Positions 7,188 to 13,732 of a DNA stretch of 14,265 nucleotides are shown here, piece after piece. A program made the translations under genes and the position numbers. Below the pieces are notes generated by a model. The model worked only from the letters and a program-made list of their open reading frames with translations, searched no databases and was not told the DNA's origin. This stretch comes from an archaeon (GTDB taxonomy: Archaea; Thermoproteota; Nitrososphaeria; Conexivisphaerales; UBA164), in contig JAJZYL010000017.1 of NCBI GenBank assembly GCA_021798095.1, positions 1 through 14,265 on the forward strand, in the 5' to 3' direction. The first letter of the stretch is position 1, and every line of letters starts with the position of its first letter.

Positions 7188-7376
7188 TTATAGAATGTTC
7201 AGCGCGTATCTTCCAGGCTTTGTAACACCCATGGCCTTTGCGACATCAGATTTTTGAACATCCAATATTATAACCATGCCTGACCAGTTAGGACTCAGGT
7301 CGCTGGATCCACAGGTAGGGCATACATCATCCCTGGTCAGGGTCCGGCATTTTCTACAGGCCCTTTCTTCAGTCAT
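7188..7376 (-). CDS. spt4: Transcription elongation factor Spt4 (RNA polymerase subunit E'')
   Basis: A 62-residue zinc-ribbon protein that pairs with Spt5 to form the processivity factor clamping archaeal RNA polymerase. The zinc ligands are Cys7, Cys10, Cys19 and Cys22 (CRKC and CPTC). The following SSDLSPNWSG and the C-terminal GRYALNI are typical of archaeal Spt4, as is the tiny size. Its ATG overlaps the rpoE1 stop by 4 nt (ATGA), indicating coupled translation. The position directly after rpoE1 is the usual archaeal arrangement. Confidence 0.95.
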   Translation of the reverse strand: MTEERACRKCRTLTRDDVCPTCGSSDLSPNWSGMVIILDVQKSDVAKAMGVTKPGRYALNIL

Positions 7377-7996
7377 TTCTTAGTCTTCACACCCTTGGGA
7401 GCATCACTCTCGGCAGGCGCCTGAGGCTTTTCCTGAACGCTGGGCGAAGCTGCCTTCTTCAGGTCCTCCTCTATCCATTCATGAGCACCGAGATATGGCT
7501 GCCTGCACGTAACACCGATCTTACCTAGGCTGGTACCCTTGCCCATGCTAATAGCTATTATCTTTGCGCGAACCCTTGAACCGACCTTCAATTGCCTTCT
7601 TTTTGCCTGGCCAACGATCATGCCCCCTTTCAGATCTACGTTTATGTAATCATCCATCACCTGGCTTATATGGAGAAGCGCGTCAACCGGCCCTATCTTA
7701 ATGAACGCCCCGAAATCAGTTATCTCCACGACTTCACCATCGACCACCTCGCCCAGCTCCGGATAGAAGCTCATCGCATTGAAAACTGCCCTATGATAGG
7801 TCCCGCCATCCCCATGCAGTATCTTTCCCATTTTTTCAATATCTATATCCAGTATTCGAATTATATAACCCAAGTCGTTGGATACGGTGCTTTCGTACTT
7901 TGCCTTAATGGTATCCATGGCGACCTTATAGAAATCCCCGCCCAGGCTGCTCGGCGGTATCCTGACGATATCTTCAACGGTTAGAATTTCAAACAT
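7373..7996 (-). CDS. rpoE1: DNA-directed RNA polymerase subunit E' (Rpo7/Rpb7 homolog)
   Basis: A 207-residue stalk subunit of RNA polymerase that, with Rpo4, binds emerging RNA and aids open-complex formation and termination. The tip (RNP-like) domain spans about 1-80, with GDGGTYHRAVFNAMSF-type sequence around 62-77. An S1/OB RNA-binding domain spans about 82-165, with DFGAFIKIGPVDALLHIS at 94-111. After residue 180 there is a low-complexity Ala/Pro/Lys tail of about 27 residues, a modest extension past the usual core. The ATG is supported by the conserved FEILTVEDIVRIPP N-terminus. A TATA element lies about 30 bp upstream, and spt4 follows with a 4-nt overlap. Confidence 0.96.
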   Translation of the reverse strand: MFEILTVEDIVRIPPSSLGGDFYKVAMDTIKAKYESTVSNDLGYIIRILDIDIEKMGKILHGDGGTYHRAVFNAMSFYPELGEVVDGEVVEITDFGAFIKIGPVDALLHISQVMDDYINVDLKGGMIVGQAKRRQLKVGSRVRAKIIAISMGKGTSLGKIGVTCRQPYLGAHEWIEEDLKKAASPSVQEKPQAPAESDAPKGVKTKK

Positions 7997-8155
7997 TTTT
8001 AATCACGATACGACTCCATAACCTATATGTGCAAAACTATTAACCATTTCTTCGACGTTAACATCTCTGTACAGTTATTACCACCTTATTATCTACCCAT
8101 TTAAGCGGCGTTCGACAAGATTGTATCAAATCTGTATACCCATGGTTACCAGCGA
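7997..8155. other. Intergenic spacer between the archaemetzincin gene and rpoE1
   Basis: This 159-bp spacer contains the rpoE1 TATA element at its left. The remainder shows no gene, strong hairpin or long T run on either strand. Confidence 0.45.
8023..8030 (-). promoter_or_regulatory. TATA-like element for rpoE1-spt4
   Basis: The minus strand reads ACATATAG, centred about 30 bp upstream of the rpoE1 ATG, implying a leader of a few nucleotides. A second AT-rich tract nearer 8035-8042 is an alternative. Confidence 0.4.
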
Positions 8156-8692
8156 TCAATCGGGTCTGTTATTAAGTATGGCTAAACAATCTGGGCACAA
8201 CATGGGAAGCTTCCTGTCCACTGCAAACACATCCGGCGCAAAACTCATCAAGCAGGTGCTGTTCAAACAGTGGCCCAGCCCAACCAGATGGCCTATCTCG
8301 TGAGCCGCCTCCTTCATCGTCCTTTCAAGGGCCCTTGAGGCGTTGTCGGAGGATAGCCTGCGCACGGAAATTACGGCTATCCTGCTCTTTGGATCGGCTA
8401 CACCGAACACGAATTTTGACCTTTCCGAATATATATCCACATCCGTAACAAATAGGCGATAATCAGCCTTTCCGGCCCTCTTTCCGGCTAGTAAGCTGAG
8501 GATTCGTCCTCCATCGTACTGTCTACGCATGGAGTTATATGCATCAGTTGGAATAGGCGTGCTTGCGCTTACGGCCACGGCAGTAAGGTTGTACAGCGCC
8601 GAAGCAGCATCGAATGCTTTCATGTTAACTATCAGATAGTCACCGAGCGCCCCTACAGATATTGTTTTGGTTTTACTAGATTTCAACTTCAT
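8156..8692 (-). CDS. Archaemetzincin (zinc metalloprotease)
   Basis: A 178-residue metzincin protease of the archaemetzincin (AmzA/AMZ) family. Numbered from the ATG at 8692, the zinc motif is HEIGH at 131-135 with the third His at 141 (HExxHxxGxxH). The family-specific second metal site is the four-cysteine set Cys142, Cys147, Cys166 and Cys169 (CPDC), with the Met-turn residue Met149 in CLM. There is no signal peptide, so it should act in the cytoplasm. The physiological substrate of these proteases is not established. Its start lies 17 nt inside the end of the upstream beta-CASP RNase gene; an adjoining GTG at 8695 is an alternative start. The overlap indicates co-translation. The ORF ends 159 bp before rpoE1, which has its own promoter. 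Confidence 0.93.
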   Translation of the reverse strand: MKLKSSKTKTISVGALGDYLIVNMKAFDAASALYNLTAVAVSASTPIPTDAYNSMRRQYDGGRILSLLAGKRAGKADYRLFVTDVDIYSERSKFVFGVADPKSRIAVISVRRLSSDNASRALERTMKEAAHEIGHLVGLGHCLNSTCLMSFAPDVFAVDRKLPMLCPDCLAILNNRPD

Positions 8693-9932
8693 CACCCAAG
8701 GAAGGCGCCACCGCCTTCATGCCCATGCCGTTGAGATCGTTGGCTAAGCCCGCACAACTTTCCGGCTCACCATGTATCGTCAGTACACGAGGAGATCCAC
8801 TTATGCCCTTAAAGAAGTCCAATAATTGAGTCCGACCGGAATGAGAAGAGAATTCAAACTGTTCAAGCCTAGCCTTGATCTTAGCGCGCCTCCCCCTTAT
8901 CCAGATCATCCTATTGTCCAGCATCTCCCTGCCGGGAGTCCCTTCCACCTGATATGATACTATGGCTATCCCATTTTTATCATCTCCGCTTATGCGTTCG
9001 TTGTAGAATGTCGAAGCGCCGCCTGAGAGCATGCCTGCTGGTGAAATTATTGAAGCCTTCCGCTTGACTATCTTCCTCCTATCCCTCCAATCCTTGATAA
9101 ATGTAATCTTTGAAAGGGAGCTCCTGAGCATTTCAGGATCCCTGATGAAATCCGGATTATTAAGGTAGATTTCGTTGATCTTCAGGGCCATGCCGTCCAT
9201 GTAAATTTCATCATTGAACTCAAGTTCATAGTAAATTTCAGCTATTTCCTGGGCCCTGCTAACGGCAAAGGCGGGAACGAGGAGCGTCCCTCCCCCCTCA
9301 ACTATTTCCCTCGAGTATTCAATGAATTTCCTTTCTTCATCAAGCCTGTCCTTATGATCGCCATGCGCGTACGTGCTCTCCGTGATCACCAGATCCAAAT
9401 CACCGCTGATCTCCTTGACTGCAGGGCGAACCAGCCTCGTATCCAAATGGTTCATATCCCCTGTATAAAGCACCTTCTTATCTCCTTCTTCTATATATAT
9501 CATGGCGCTTCCTGGGATGTGGCCTGCATCCAAAAATGTGACACGAAAGTCTCCAACCTTAAATGGTTCATTATACCTTACAGCATTGCTGTTGTCAATC
9601 AGGCTTCTGACCTCTGACTGGGTGAATGGCAGCTTCGACCCACTTATCTTCAATAGATCGTTCAACAGGACCTCGGATACCTGAATTGTTGGCTTTGTCG
9701 CGTAGTGCTTTATGTTCTTATCTATGTAAAGCAGAGGCTCTGCACCTATATGATCAAGATGGGAATGTGTAGTGAGGAGCGCAGAGATCTCCTTCGGCCT
9801 AACGTGAAGAGGATATATCATCTCCCTGTTCGTTTCAATACCATAATCGAGCAACAGCGACTGGCCGCTCGAAGTGAGCAGGAACCCGGAACAGCCAACC
9901 TTTTTCGCAGCGCCCAAAACTTTTACTTTCAA
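8676..9932 (-). CDS. MBL/beta-CASP ribonuclease, aCPSF2-like
   Basis: A 418-residue archaeal RNase of the CPSF/RNase J superfamily, lacking the N-terminal KH domains of aCPSF1 and therefore most like aCPSF2. MBL-core ligands are His56, His58, Asp60 and His61 (THSHLDH), His138 (AGHIPGS) and Asp159 (TGDMNH). The beta-CASP motifs follow: A (Glu185 in ITEST), B (His364 in FSSHSG) and C (His387 in IHGEP). All catalytic residues appear intact, so endo- and/or 5' exonuclease activity on RNA is expected; the exact activity is unknown. The start is TTG, because the conserved KVKVLGAAKKVG N-terminus begins right there and no upstream ATG fits. It is the first gene of a two-gene operon with the archaemetzincin and shares a 53-bp divergent promoter with the PAC2 gene. 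Confidence 0.93.
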   Translation of the reverse strand: MKVKVLGAAKKVGCSGFLLTSSGQSLLLDYGIETNREMIYPLHVRPKEISALLTTHSHLDHIGAEPLLYIDKNIKHYATKPTIQVSEVLLNDLLKISGSKLPFTQSEVRSLIDNSNAVRYNEPFKVGDFRVTFLDAGHIPGSAMIYIEEGDKKVLYTGDMNHLDTRLVRPAVKEISGDLDLVITESTYAHGDHKDRLDEERKFIEYSREIVEGGGTLLVPAFAVSRAQEIAEIYYELEFNDEIYMDGMALKINEIYLNNPDFIRDPEMLRSSLSKITFIKDWRDRRKIVKRKASIISPAGMLSGGASTFYNERISGDDKNGIAIVSYQVEGTPGREMLDNRMIWIRGRRAKIKARLEQFEFSSHSGRTQLLDFFKGISGSPRVLTIHGEPESCAGLANDLNGMGMKAVAPSLGDEVEI

Positions 9933-9951
9933 TATACTTCTACCGCTATGT

Positions 9952-9968
9952 TTTTAGATTACCTAAAA
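9952..9968. promoter_or_regulatory. Symmetric divergent promoter element
   Basis: TTTTAG and CTAAAA are inverted 6-bp arms around ATTAC. The centre (9960) is about 28 bp from the TTG start on the left (9932) and 26 bp from the ATG on the right (9986). It could supply the TATA/BRE function to both divergent genes. No Shine-Dalgarno sequence is seen on either side, again pointing to very short or absent leaders. Confidence 0.45.
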
Positions 9969-9985
9969 CAGACCATCCTCCAATC

Positions 9986-10696
9986 ATGGTATATATAAGG
10001 TTTTATCCAGAAGAAGCTGATTTCAGGGGAAAGAGCCTAATAGCAGGCTTTCACGGGATAGGTGCCGCCGGTTACTGGAGCATTAAGCACATCATCAAGG
10101 AAGCAGGAATGCATAGGCTGGCGTACCTGGACTCCGACTTGGCTGCGCCCGTATCGACCGTAATTGGAAAATCGATAAGCACTCCCTATGAAATATTTAC
10201 CAATGACGATATAAGCGCACTGAAGGTTGAGGTACCTGTACAGAAGGAACATGAAGTGGAATTTTACAAGGAACTAGGGAGGTTGCTGATCGAGAAGGGG
10301 GTCAAGGAAGTGCTCCTTATAGGAGGGCTGGACGTTAACCTAAAAAGGGATGACTCTTCATATAGGATAGTAAAAACGAGGGCCTTTGAGCCACGCGATG
10401 AGCTGTTATCAGCCGAAGTCCTAGAGGATGACCATATAATAGTTGGCCCAGTAGCTGTGCTCCTGAACTACTTCGAAATAATGAATTTCCCGGCTGCTGC
10501 CCTGCTGGTGTACGCCTCCCCTGAAAGGTTGGACCCAAGGGCTGCTGCGGAGGCTGTAAACCTTATCGGAAGATATTACGGGCTCAGCATAGATGTCTCA
10601 GAATTGATCAAGGGAGCTGAAACAATTGAAGCGAACATACAAAGGGAAGAATCACCCAAGGAAGAAAGAGGCAAAGGAACTGAAATATACACCTGA
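9986..10696 (+). CDS. PAC2-family protein, candidate proteasome-assembly chaperone (HbYX tail)
   Basis: A 236-residue member of the PAC2 family, archaeal relatives of the eukaryotic proteasome assembly chaperone PAC2 (PbaA/PbaB type). The family look is given by LIAGFHGIGAAGYWSIKHI (18-36), the YLDSD segment (47-51), LLIGGLDVN (110-118) and the GPVAVLLNYFEI helix region (154-165). After a charged linker (about 216-231) the chain ends in Ile-Tyr-Thr, which fits the hydrophobic-Tyr-any (HbYX) motif used by proteasome partners to dock into 20S alpha-ring pockets. This makes a proteasome-related role plausible but is an inference from three residues. The gene is transcribed divergently from the aCPSF2-like RNase and is the last gene before a convergent AT-rich spacer. 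Confidence 0.85.
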   Translation: MVYIRFYPEEADFRGKSLIAGFHGIGAAGYWSIKHIIKEAGMHRLAYLDSDLAAPVSTVIGKSISTPYEIFTNDDISALKVEVPVQKEHEVEFYKELGRLLIEKGVKEVLLIGGLDVNLKRDDSSYRIVKTRAFEPRDELLSAEVLEDDHIIVGPVAVLLNYFEIMNFPAAALLVYASPERLDPRAAAEAVNLIGRYYGLSIDVSELIKGAETIEANIQREESPKEERGKGTEIYT

Positions 10697-10705
10697 AAAA
10701 TTCAG
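10693..10705 (+). terminator. Weak inverted repeat at the PAC2 gene stop
   Basis: CTGAA and TTCAG pair around AAA and include the TGA stop codon. No run of T follows, so it is a weak candidate terminator. Confidence 0.2.
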
Positions 10706-10739
10706 CAGGCCACATTACTTGCACTGATATTATGAATTA

Positions 10740-10763
10740 CATAAAAATTATCATAAAAATTAT
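10740..10763. repeat. Two 12-bp tandem repeats
   Basis: CATAAAAATTAT occurs twice in direct succession, and a degenerate third copy (ATATAAAAATT) follows at about 10768-10778. It is probably simple AT-rich slippage in a terminator region. Confidence 0.6.
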
Positions 10764-10828
10764 CAGGATATAAAAATTTGAAATTCACACAATAGGACAA
10801 TGCGTGTATATTATTGTAATTTATTTAT

Positions 10829-10833
10829 AAAAA
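10829..10833 (-). terminator. T-run terminator candidate for the ferredoxin gene
   Basis: A T5 run on the minus strand begins 4 bp past the ferredoxin TAG, followed by further AT-rich sequence. Archaeal RNA polymerase terminates at T-rich runs without a hairpin, so this is a plausible terminator. Confidence 0.4.
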
Positions 10834-10836
10834 GAT

Positions 10837-11262
10837 CTATGGAGGAGTTACCTTGATCGCGGTTACCGGGCATGCAGTTTCACACGCCATGCAGAATATA
10901 CAATCGCTTTCCCTTGTCGGATCCGCTTTATCGGTCATGTACTTCGTTGTTTCATCGGTGGACAGCGGCCATTTATCGTTTCCTGTTCCAGACTTGCCCG
11001 GATTAAGCAGCCACTCAAACACGTTGACGGGGCATACATCCATGCAGGCGCCATCGGCGATACAGCTGTCGAAGTCTACAGCCACTGACTTGCCGTGAAT
11101 GCCCAACTTTGTAGGGTATGGCTTCCCCTCAGCGTCCTGTCGTGTCTTTCCCTCAGCTCTAATCTCATGTTCCAGATGTTTCCCGGTCACTGGGTACTCA
11201 TCAGGCTTTTTGAGGAAGTCAGCATCTATGGGCTTTGACTTAAAAGTAACTTCTCGAACCAT
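10837..11262 (-). CDS. zfx: Zinc-containing dicluster ferredoxin
   Basis: A 141-residue electron carrier of the Thermoplasma/Sulfolobus zinc-ferredoxin type. The N-terminal extension carries the predicted zinc ligands His29 and His32 (KHLEH), His56 (GIHGK) and Asp114 (KADP). Cluster cysteines are Cys67, Cys73 and Cys77 (SCIADGAC, then CPVNVF) and Cys121, Cys124, Cys127 and Cys131 (CIFCMAC, CPVTAI). By analogy with the Sulfolobus structure, Cys67, Cys73 and Cys131 would hold a 3Fe-4S cluster; the CxxC position that would complete a 4Fe-4S site is replaced by Asp70. Cys121, Cys124, Cys127 and Cys77 would hold the 4Fe-4S cluster. It likely accepts electrons from 2-oxoacid:ferredoxin oxidoreductases in the cytoplasm. 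There is a 50-bp gap with a strong TATA box upstream, so it is independent of the aromatic operon. Confidence 0.94.
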   Translation of the reverse strand: MVREVTFKSKPIDADFLKKPDEYPVTGKHLEHEIRAEGKTRQDAEGKPYPTKLGIHGKSVAVDFDSCIADGACMDVCPVNVFEWLLNPGKSGTGNDKWPLSTDETTKYMTDKADPTRESDCIFCMACETACPVTAIKVTPP

Positions 11263-11293
11263 TTTTATCGCTCATTTAATAAAAATCTATACC

Positions 11294-11303
11294 TTATAAA
11301 TAT
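11294..11303 (-). promoter_or_regulatory. TATA box for the ferredoxin gene
   Basis: The minus strand reads ATATTTATAA, centred about 36 bp upstream of the ATG at 11262, which predicts a leader of about 10 nt. It is one of the closest matches to the archaeal TATA consensus in the window, as expected for an abundant protein. Confidence 0.6.
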
Positions 11304-11312
11304 TGTGCGCTT

Positions 11313-12620
11313 TTATGAGCGCTTCAGGATTGACAGAGCTTCGTTGAGGTCGGCCATTTTTAAGAGAAAGGTGAAGCGGAAGTAGTTTGGATAATTGCCG
11401 AAGGATGTGCCCGGTGCCGTGGCAAGGCCATTCCTCATAAGTAAAACCCAAGGGCTGGCGTTCATCCTGTCCCGTATGAAGAAGTAGAGTCCGCCATCGG
11501 GCCTGCTGAATTCATATCTTTCGTTGTTAGATATAACCCGGTATGCCAATTCCATCTTCTTCTTCGATTCAATTCTGTGAGCCTCTAGAACCTCCCTGTG
11601 TTTAATCAACTCCATTGCCAGTGCCTGGTCATATGCTGGAGGTGACGTAAGTAGCTTCTGCTGTATGCGCTCCATTTGACTTATCAGCGCCCTATCCCCC
11701 ACAGCTACCCCTATCCGAAGCCCTGGAAGGCCAAACCCCTTTGAGAAACTGTAGATACATACAAAGCGTTCAAATCCAATTTCACCTGGATATATAACCC
11801 TCTTCTCCCCAAATACCAGGTCCCTATAGGATTCATCATCTACAAGGTAAGCGCGACTGGACATCGATTCCTTTAGAGAACGTAGATCCTCGGGGCTCAT
11901 AATCCGGCCCGTAGGATTACTCGGGGAGTTCAGTATTATTGAGCCGTCGATATCGCCGATTGCCGGTGGTAGCTTAATCTCCCACGTACCGTCCTTTAGC
12001 GCGAATTTATATGGCCTTGCATTAGCTTCCCATGCAAGCTCCTCGAAAGCTGGCCACGATGGGTCGAAAAAGGCTGTGGACTTCCCCCTCGAAGTGGCGA
12101 GCAGCGCAGAGTAGATACCGAACCGCCCCCCCTCCGTGAACATGACTTCATCTGTTGCAACGTTATAACCTAGGAGGGCGGACATGAATTCTGCGAGCCC
12201 CTGTTTAACATCATAACTACCTCCAGGGCTGGAATACCTATCTATAGGCACTTTATTGATGTCAATACCAATAATCTTCTGGTCAGCGTCATCAAAGTGA
12301 GGCTCACCTATGTTTGCAAATATGTTTTTTCTACCAGTAGAATCTACCAGGGCACTCTGAACTGCAGGCCGCGGCCTGTATCCCTGAAGCTCTAAGGAAT
12401 CCCTTAGAATCGTGTTCAATACAATGCCGTAAATTTTATCTTCACCAAATTCTGACCTCACCCATCTTCTTAACTCTGACTCCCTCGCAGGATCCTCGGT
12501 TGGCGCCCCGTTCAGCAGCTTATCGCGGCCTATCTTCTTAGATATCTCCCTTCTTCTTTTAATGGACAGCATCATTTTACTGAGCTCTTCCCAAGCCTCC
12601 TTTCTAAGCTCCTCCTGCAT
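11313..12620 (-). CDS. Fused chorismate mutase (AroQ type) - class I aminotransferase
   Basis: A 435-residue two-domain enzyme. Residues about 1-80 are an AroQ-type chorismate mutase with the full set of residues matched to E. coli PheA: Arg6, Arg23, Lys34 (GRDK), Arg46-Glu47 (DPARES), Ser75 and Gln79 (RDSLELQ). Residues about 90-435 are a fold-type I PLP aminotransferase: NSPSNPTG at 231-238, Asp-Asp-Glu-Ser-Tyr at 261-265, PLP Lys294 in SFSKGFGLPGLR and substrate-carboxylate Arg415 in YFRFTF. The predicted role is chorismate to prephenate, then transamination of prephenate or of an arylpyruvate toward Phe/Tyr; the amino acceptor is not settled by sequence. I chose the ATG at 12620 because AGGTGATC, a near-perfect Shine-Dalgarno sequence, lies just upstream; a GTG at 12629 would overlap the aroC stop by 4 nt. 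It is the last gene of the aro operon. Confidence 0.88.
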   Translation of the reverse strand: MQEELRKEAWEELSKMMLSIKRRREISKKIGRDKLLNGAPTEDPARESELRRWVRSEFGEDKIYGIVLNTILRDSLELQGYRPRPAVQSALVDSTGRKNIFANIGEPHFDDADQKIIGIDINKVPIDRYSSPGGSYDVKQGLAEFMSALLGYNVATDEVMFTEGGRFGIYSALLATSRGKSTAFFDPSWPAFEELAWEANARPYKFALKDGTWEIKLPPAIGDIDGSIILNSPSNPTGRIMSPEDLRSLKESMSSRAYLVDDESYRDLVFGEKRVIYPGEIGFERFVCIYSFSKGFGLPGLRIGVAVGDRALISQMERIQQKLLTSPPAYDQALAMELIKHREVLEAHRIESKKKMELAYRVISNNERYEFSRPDGGLYFFIRDRMNASPWVLLMRNGLATAPGTSFGNYPNYFRFTFLLKMADLNEALSILKRS

Positions 12621-12623
12621 CGG

Positions 12624-12631
12624 GATCACCT
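12624..12631 (-). promoter_or_regulatory. Shine-Dalgarno sequence of the fused gene
   Basis: AGGTGATC on the minus strand matches the 16S 3' end complement and overlaps the aroC TGA. Its GGTG core lies 6 nt from the ATG at 12620, which favours that start over the upstream GTG. It is a contrast with the leaderless single genes and marks internal operon translation. Confidence 0.6.
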
Positions 12632-13732
12632 GTCCTTCCTCAGAACCTGCCTTATCATACCGCCACGAATGGCCATATCAGCAAGCGTAAAGCTAACGAT
12701 GGATTCCACTATAGGTACCGCCCTCGGCACCACACAGGGGTCATGCCTTCCTTTGAGGCTGAGCGTTCCTTCCTTCATCTCCTTAAAGTTAACCGTTTGC
12801 TGAGGCAGGTATATGGAAGAAGTTGGCTTGAACCCGACCCTGATCACCAGGGGCTCCCCTATAGTGAGCCCCCCAATTATGCCTCCGCTGTTGTTTGTCC
12901 TAGTCCTTATAGCATCCTTTCTTATTTCATAAATGTCGTTGTTACGGGAACCCCGCCAGCCTGAGGCCTGAAAGCCGGCGCCAAATTCTACGGCCTTGAC
13001 GGCAGGTATGGAGAACAGCCCCTTGGCCAGTTCTGAATCAAGTGATGAAAAGACTGGCTGTCCGAGCCCCGGCTGAACTGGCGTCGTAAGGCACTCGATT
13101 ATCCCGCCAACGCTATCACCGTCCTTTTTAGCCGAGGAGACCTCCTGCTCCATCCTTTCATTTGCTTCAGCCTGGGGGCATCTCATCGAATAATCATATC
13201 TATTTAAGGCCTCCTCAAAGTTCAGGCCCCTCGCCTCAACTGCCCCTATCCGTTTTACATATGCTGCAACATCTATACCAAGGCTTTCCTTGATCAGCGA
13301 ATGCGATATAGCCCCAGCTATTACAAAGCCAACCGTTATGCGTGCCGAAAATCTGCCTCCTCCCCGGGGGTCGTTATAACCGCCATACTTGACATACGCA
13401 GGGTAGTCGGCATGGCCAGGCCTAGCCCAGCCGGCCTCGATATCATTATAGAACTCTGGCATGACGTCTTCGTTTTGAACTACTACCGTAAGCGGTGCCC
13501 CGGTCGTCCTATCTTTGTATACGCCCGACAACAGATTTATAATATCTGACTCCTTTCTATTGCTGGACAACTTCGATTGACCGGGCCTCCTTCTGTCCAG
13601 CCATATCTGTATCTTTTCCTGGTCGACTACCAAGCCGGCAGGCAAGCCCTCAATGACCACCCCTACAGCCTTCCCATGGCTTTCGCCAAAGGACGTCATT
13701 CGAAGTGCCTGGCCAAAGCTATTATCGGACAT
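12626..13732 (-). CDS. aroC: Chorismate synthase
   Basis: A 368-residue FMN-dependent enzyme that removes phosphate from 5-enolpyruvylshikimate 3-phosphate to form chorismate. Signature regions are SFGESHGKAVG near the N-terminus with catalytic His19, RRRPGQSKLSS at about 47-57, RPGHADYP at 104-111 with His107, the RGGGRFSAR flavin region at 123-131, and GRHDPCVVPRAVP near residue 335. Length is typical for the family. I chose the ATG at 13732; a TTG at 13744 would add four residues. GAGGT lies 11 nt upstream of the ATG, within the end of aroA. It overlaps aroA by 11 nt and the next gene follows within a few nucleotides, so the three form one operon. Confidence 0.96.
   Translation of the reverse strand: MSDNSFGQALRMTSFGESHGKAVGVVIEGLPAGLVVDQEKIQIWLDRRRPGQSKLSSNRKESDIINLLSGVYKDRTTGAPLTVVVQNEDVMPEFYNDIEAGWARPGHADYPAYVKYGGYNDPRGGGRFSARITVGFVIAGAISHSLIKESLGIDVAAYVKRIGAVEARGLNFEEALNRYDYSMRCPQAEANERMEQEVSSAKKDGDSVGGIIECLTTPVQPGLGQPVFSSLDSELAKGLFSIPAVKAVEFGAGFQASGWRGSRNNDIYEIRKDAIRTRTNNSGGIIGGLTIGEPLVIRVGFKPTSSIYLPQQTVNFKEMKEGTLSLKGRHDPCVVPRAVPIVESIVSFTLADMAIRGGMIRQVLRKDR

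Larger units (their letters stand above)
10697..10836. other. AT-rich convergent spacer
   Basis: These 140 bp separate the stops of two convergent genes and are strongly A/T-rich. They hold a 12-bp tandem repeat and the likely termination signals of both genes; I see no gene. Confidence 0.55.

Noticed and set aside
7592..7984. A 130-codon plus-strand ORF opposite rpoE1
   Set aside because: It is entirely antisense to the conserved rpoE1 gene and has no recognisable domain. The open frame follows from the codon bias of the real gene.
10841..10847. GGAGGAG on the plus strand, resembling a Shine-Dalgarno sequence
   Set aside because: It lies inside the 3' end of the minus-strand ferredoxin gene, and the plus-strand frame that follows is a shadow of that gene's cysteine-rich coding sequence.
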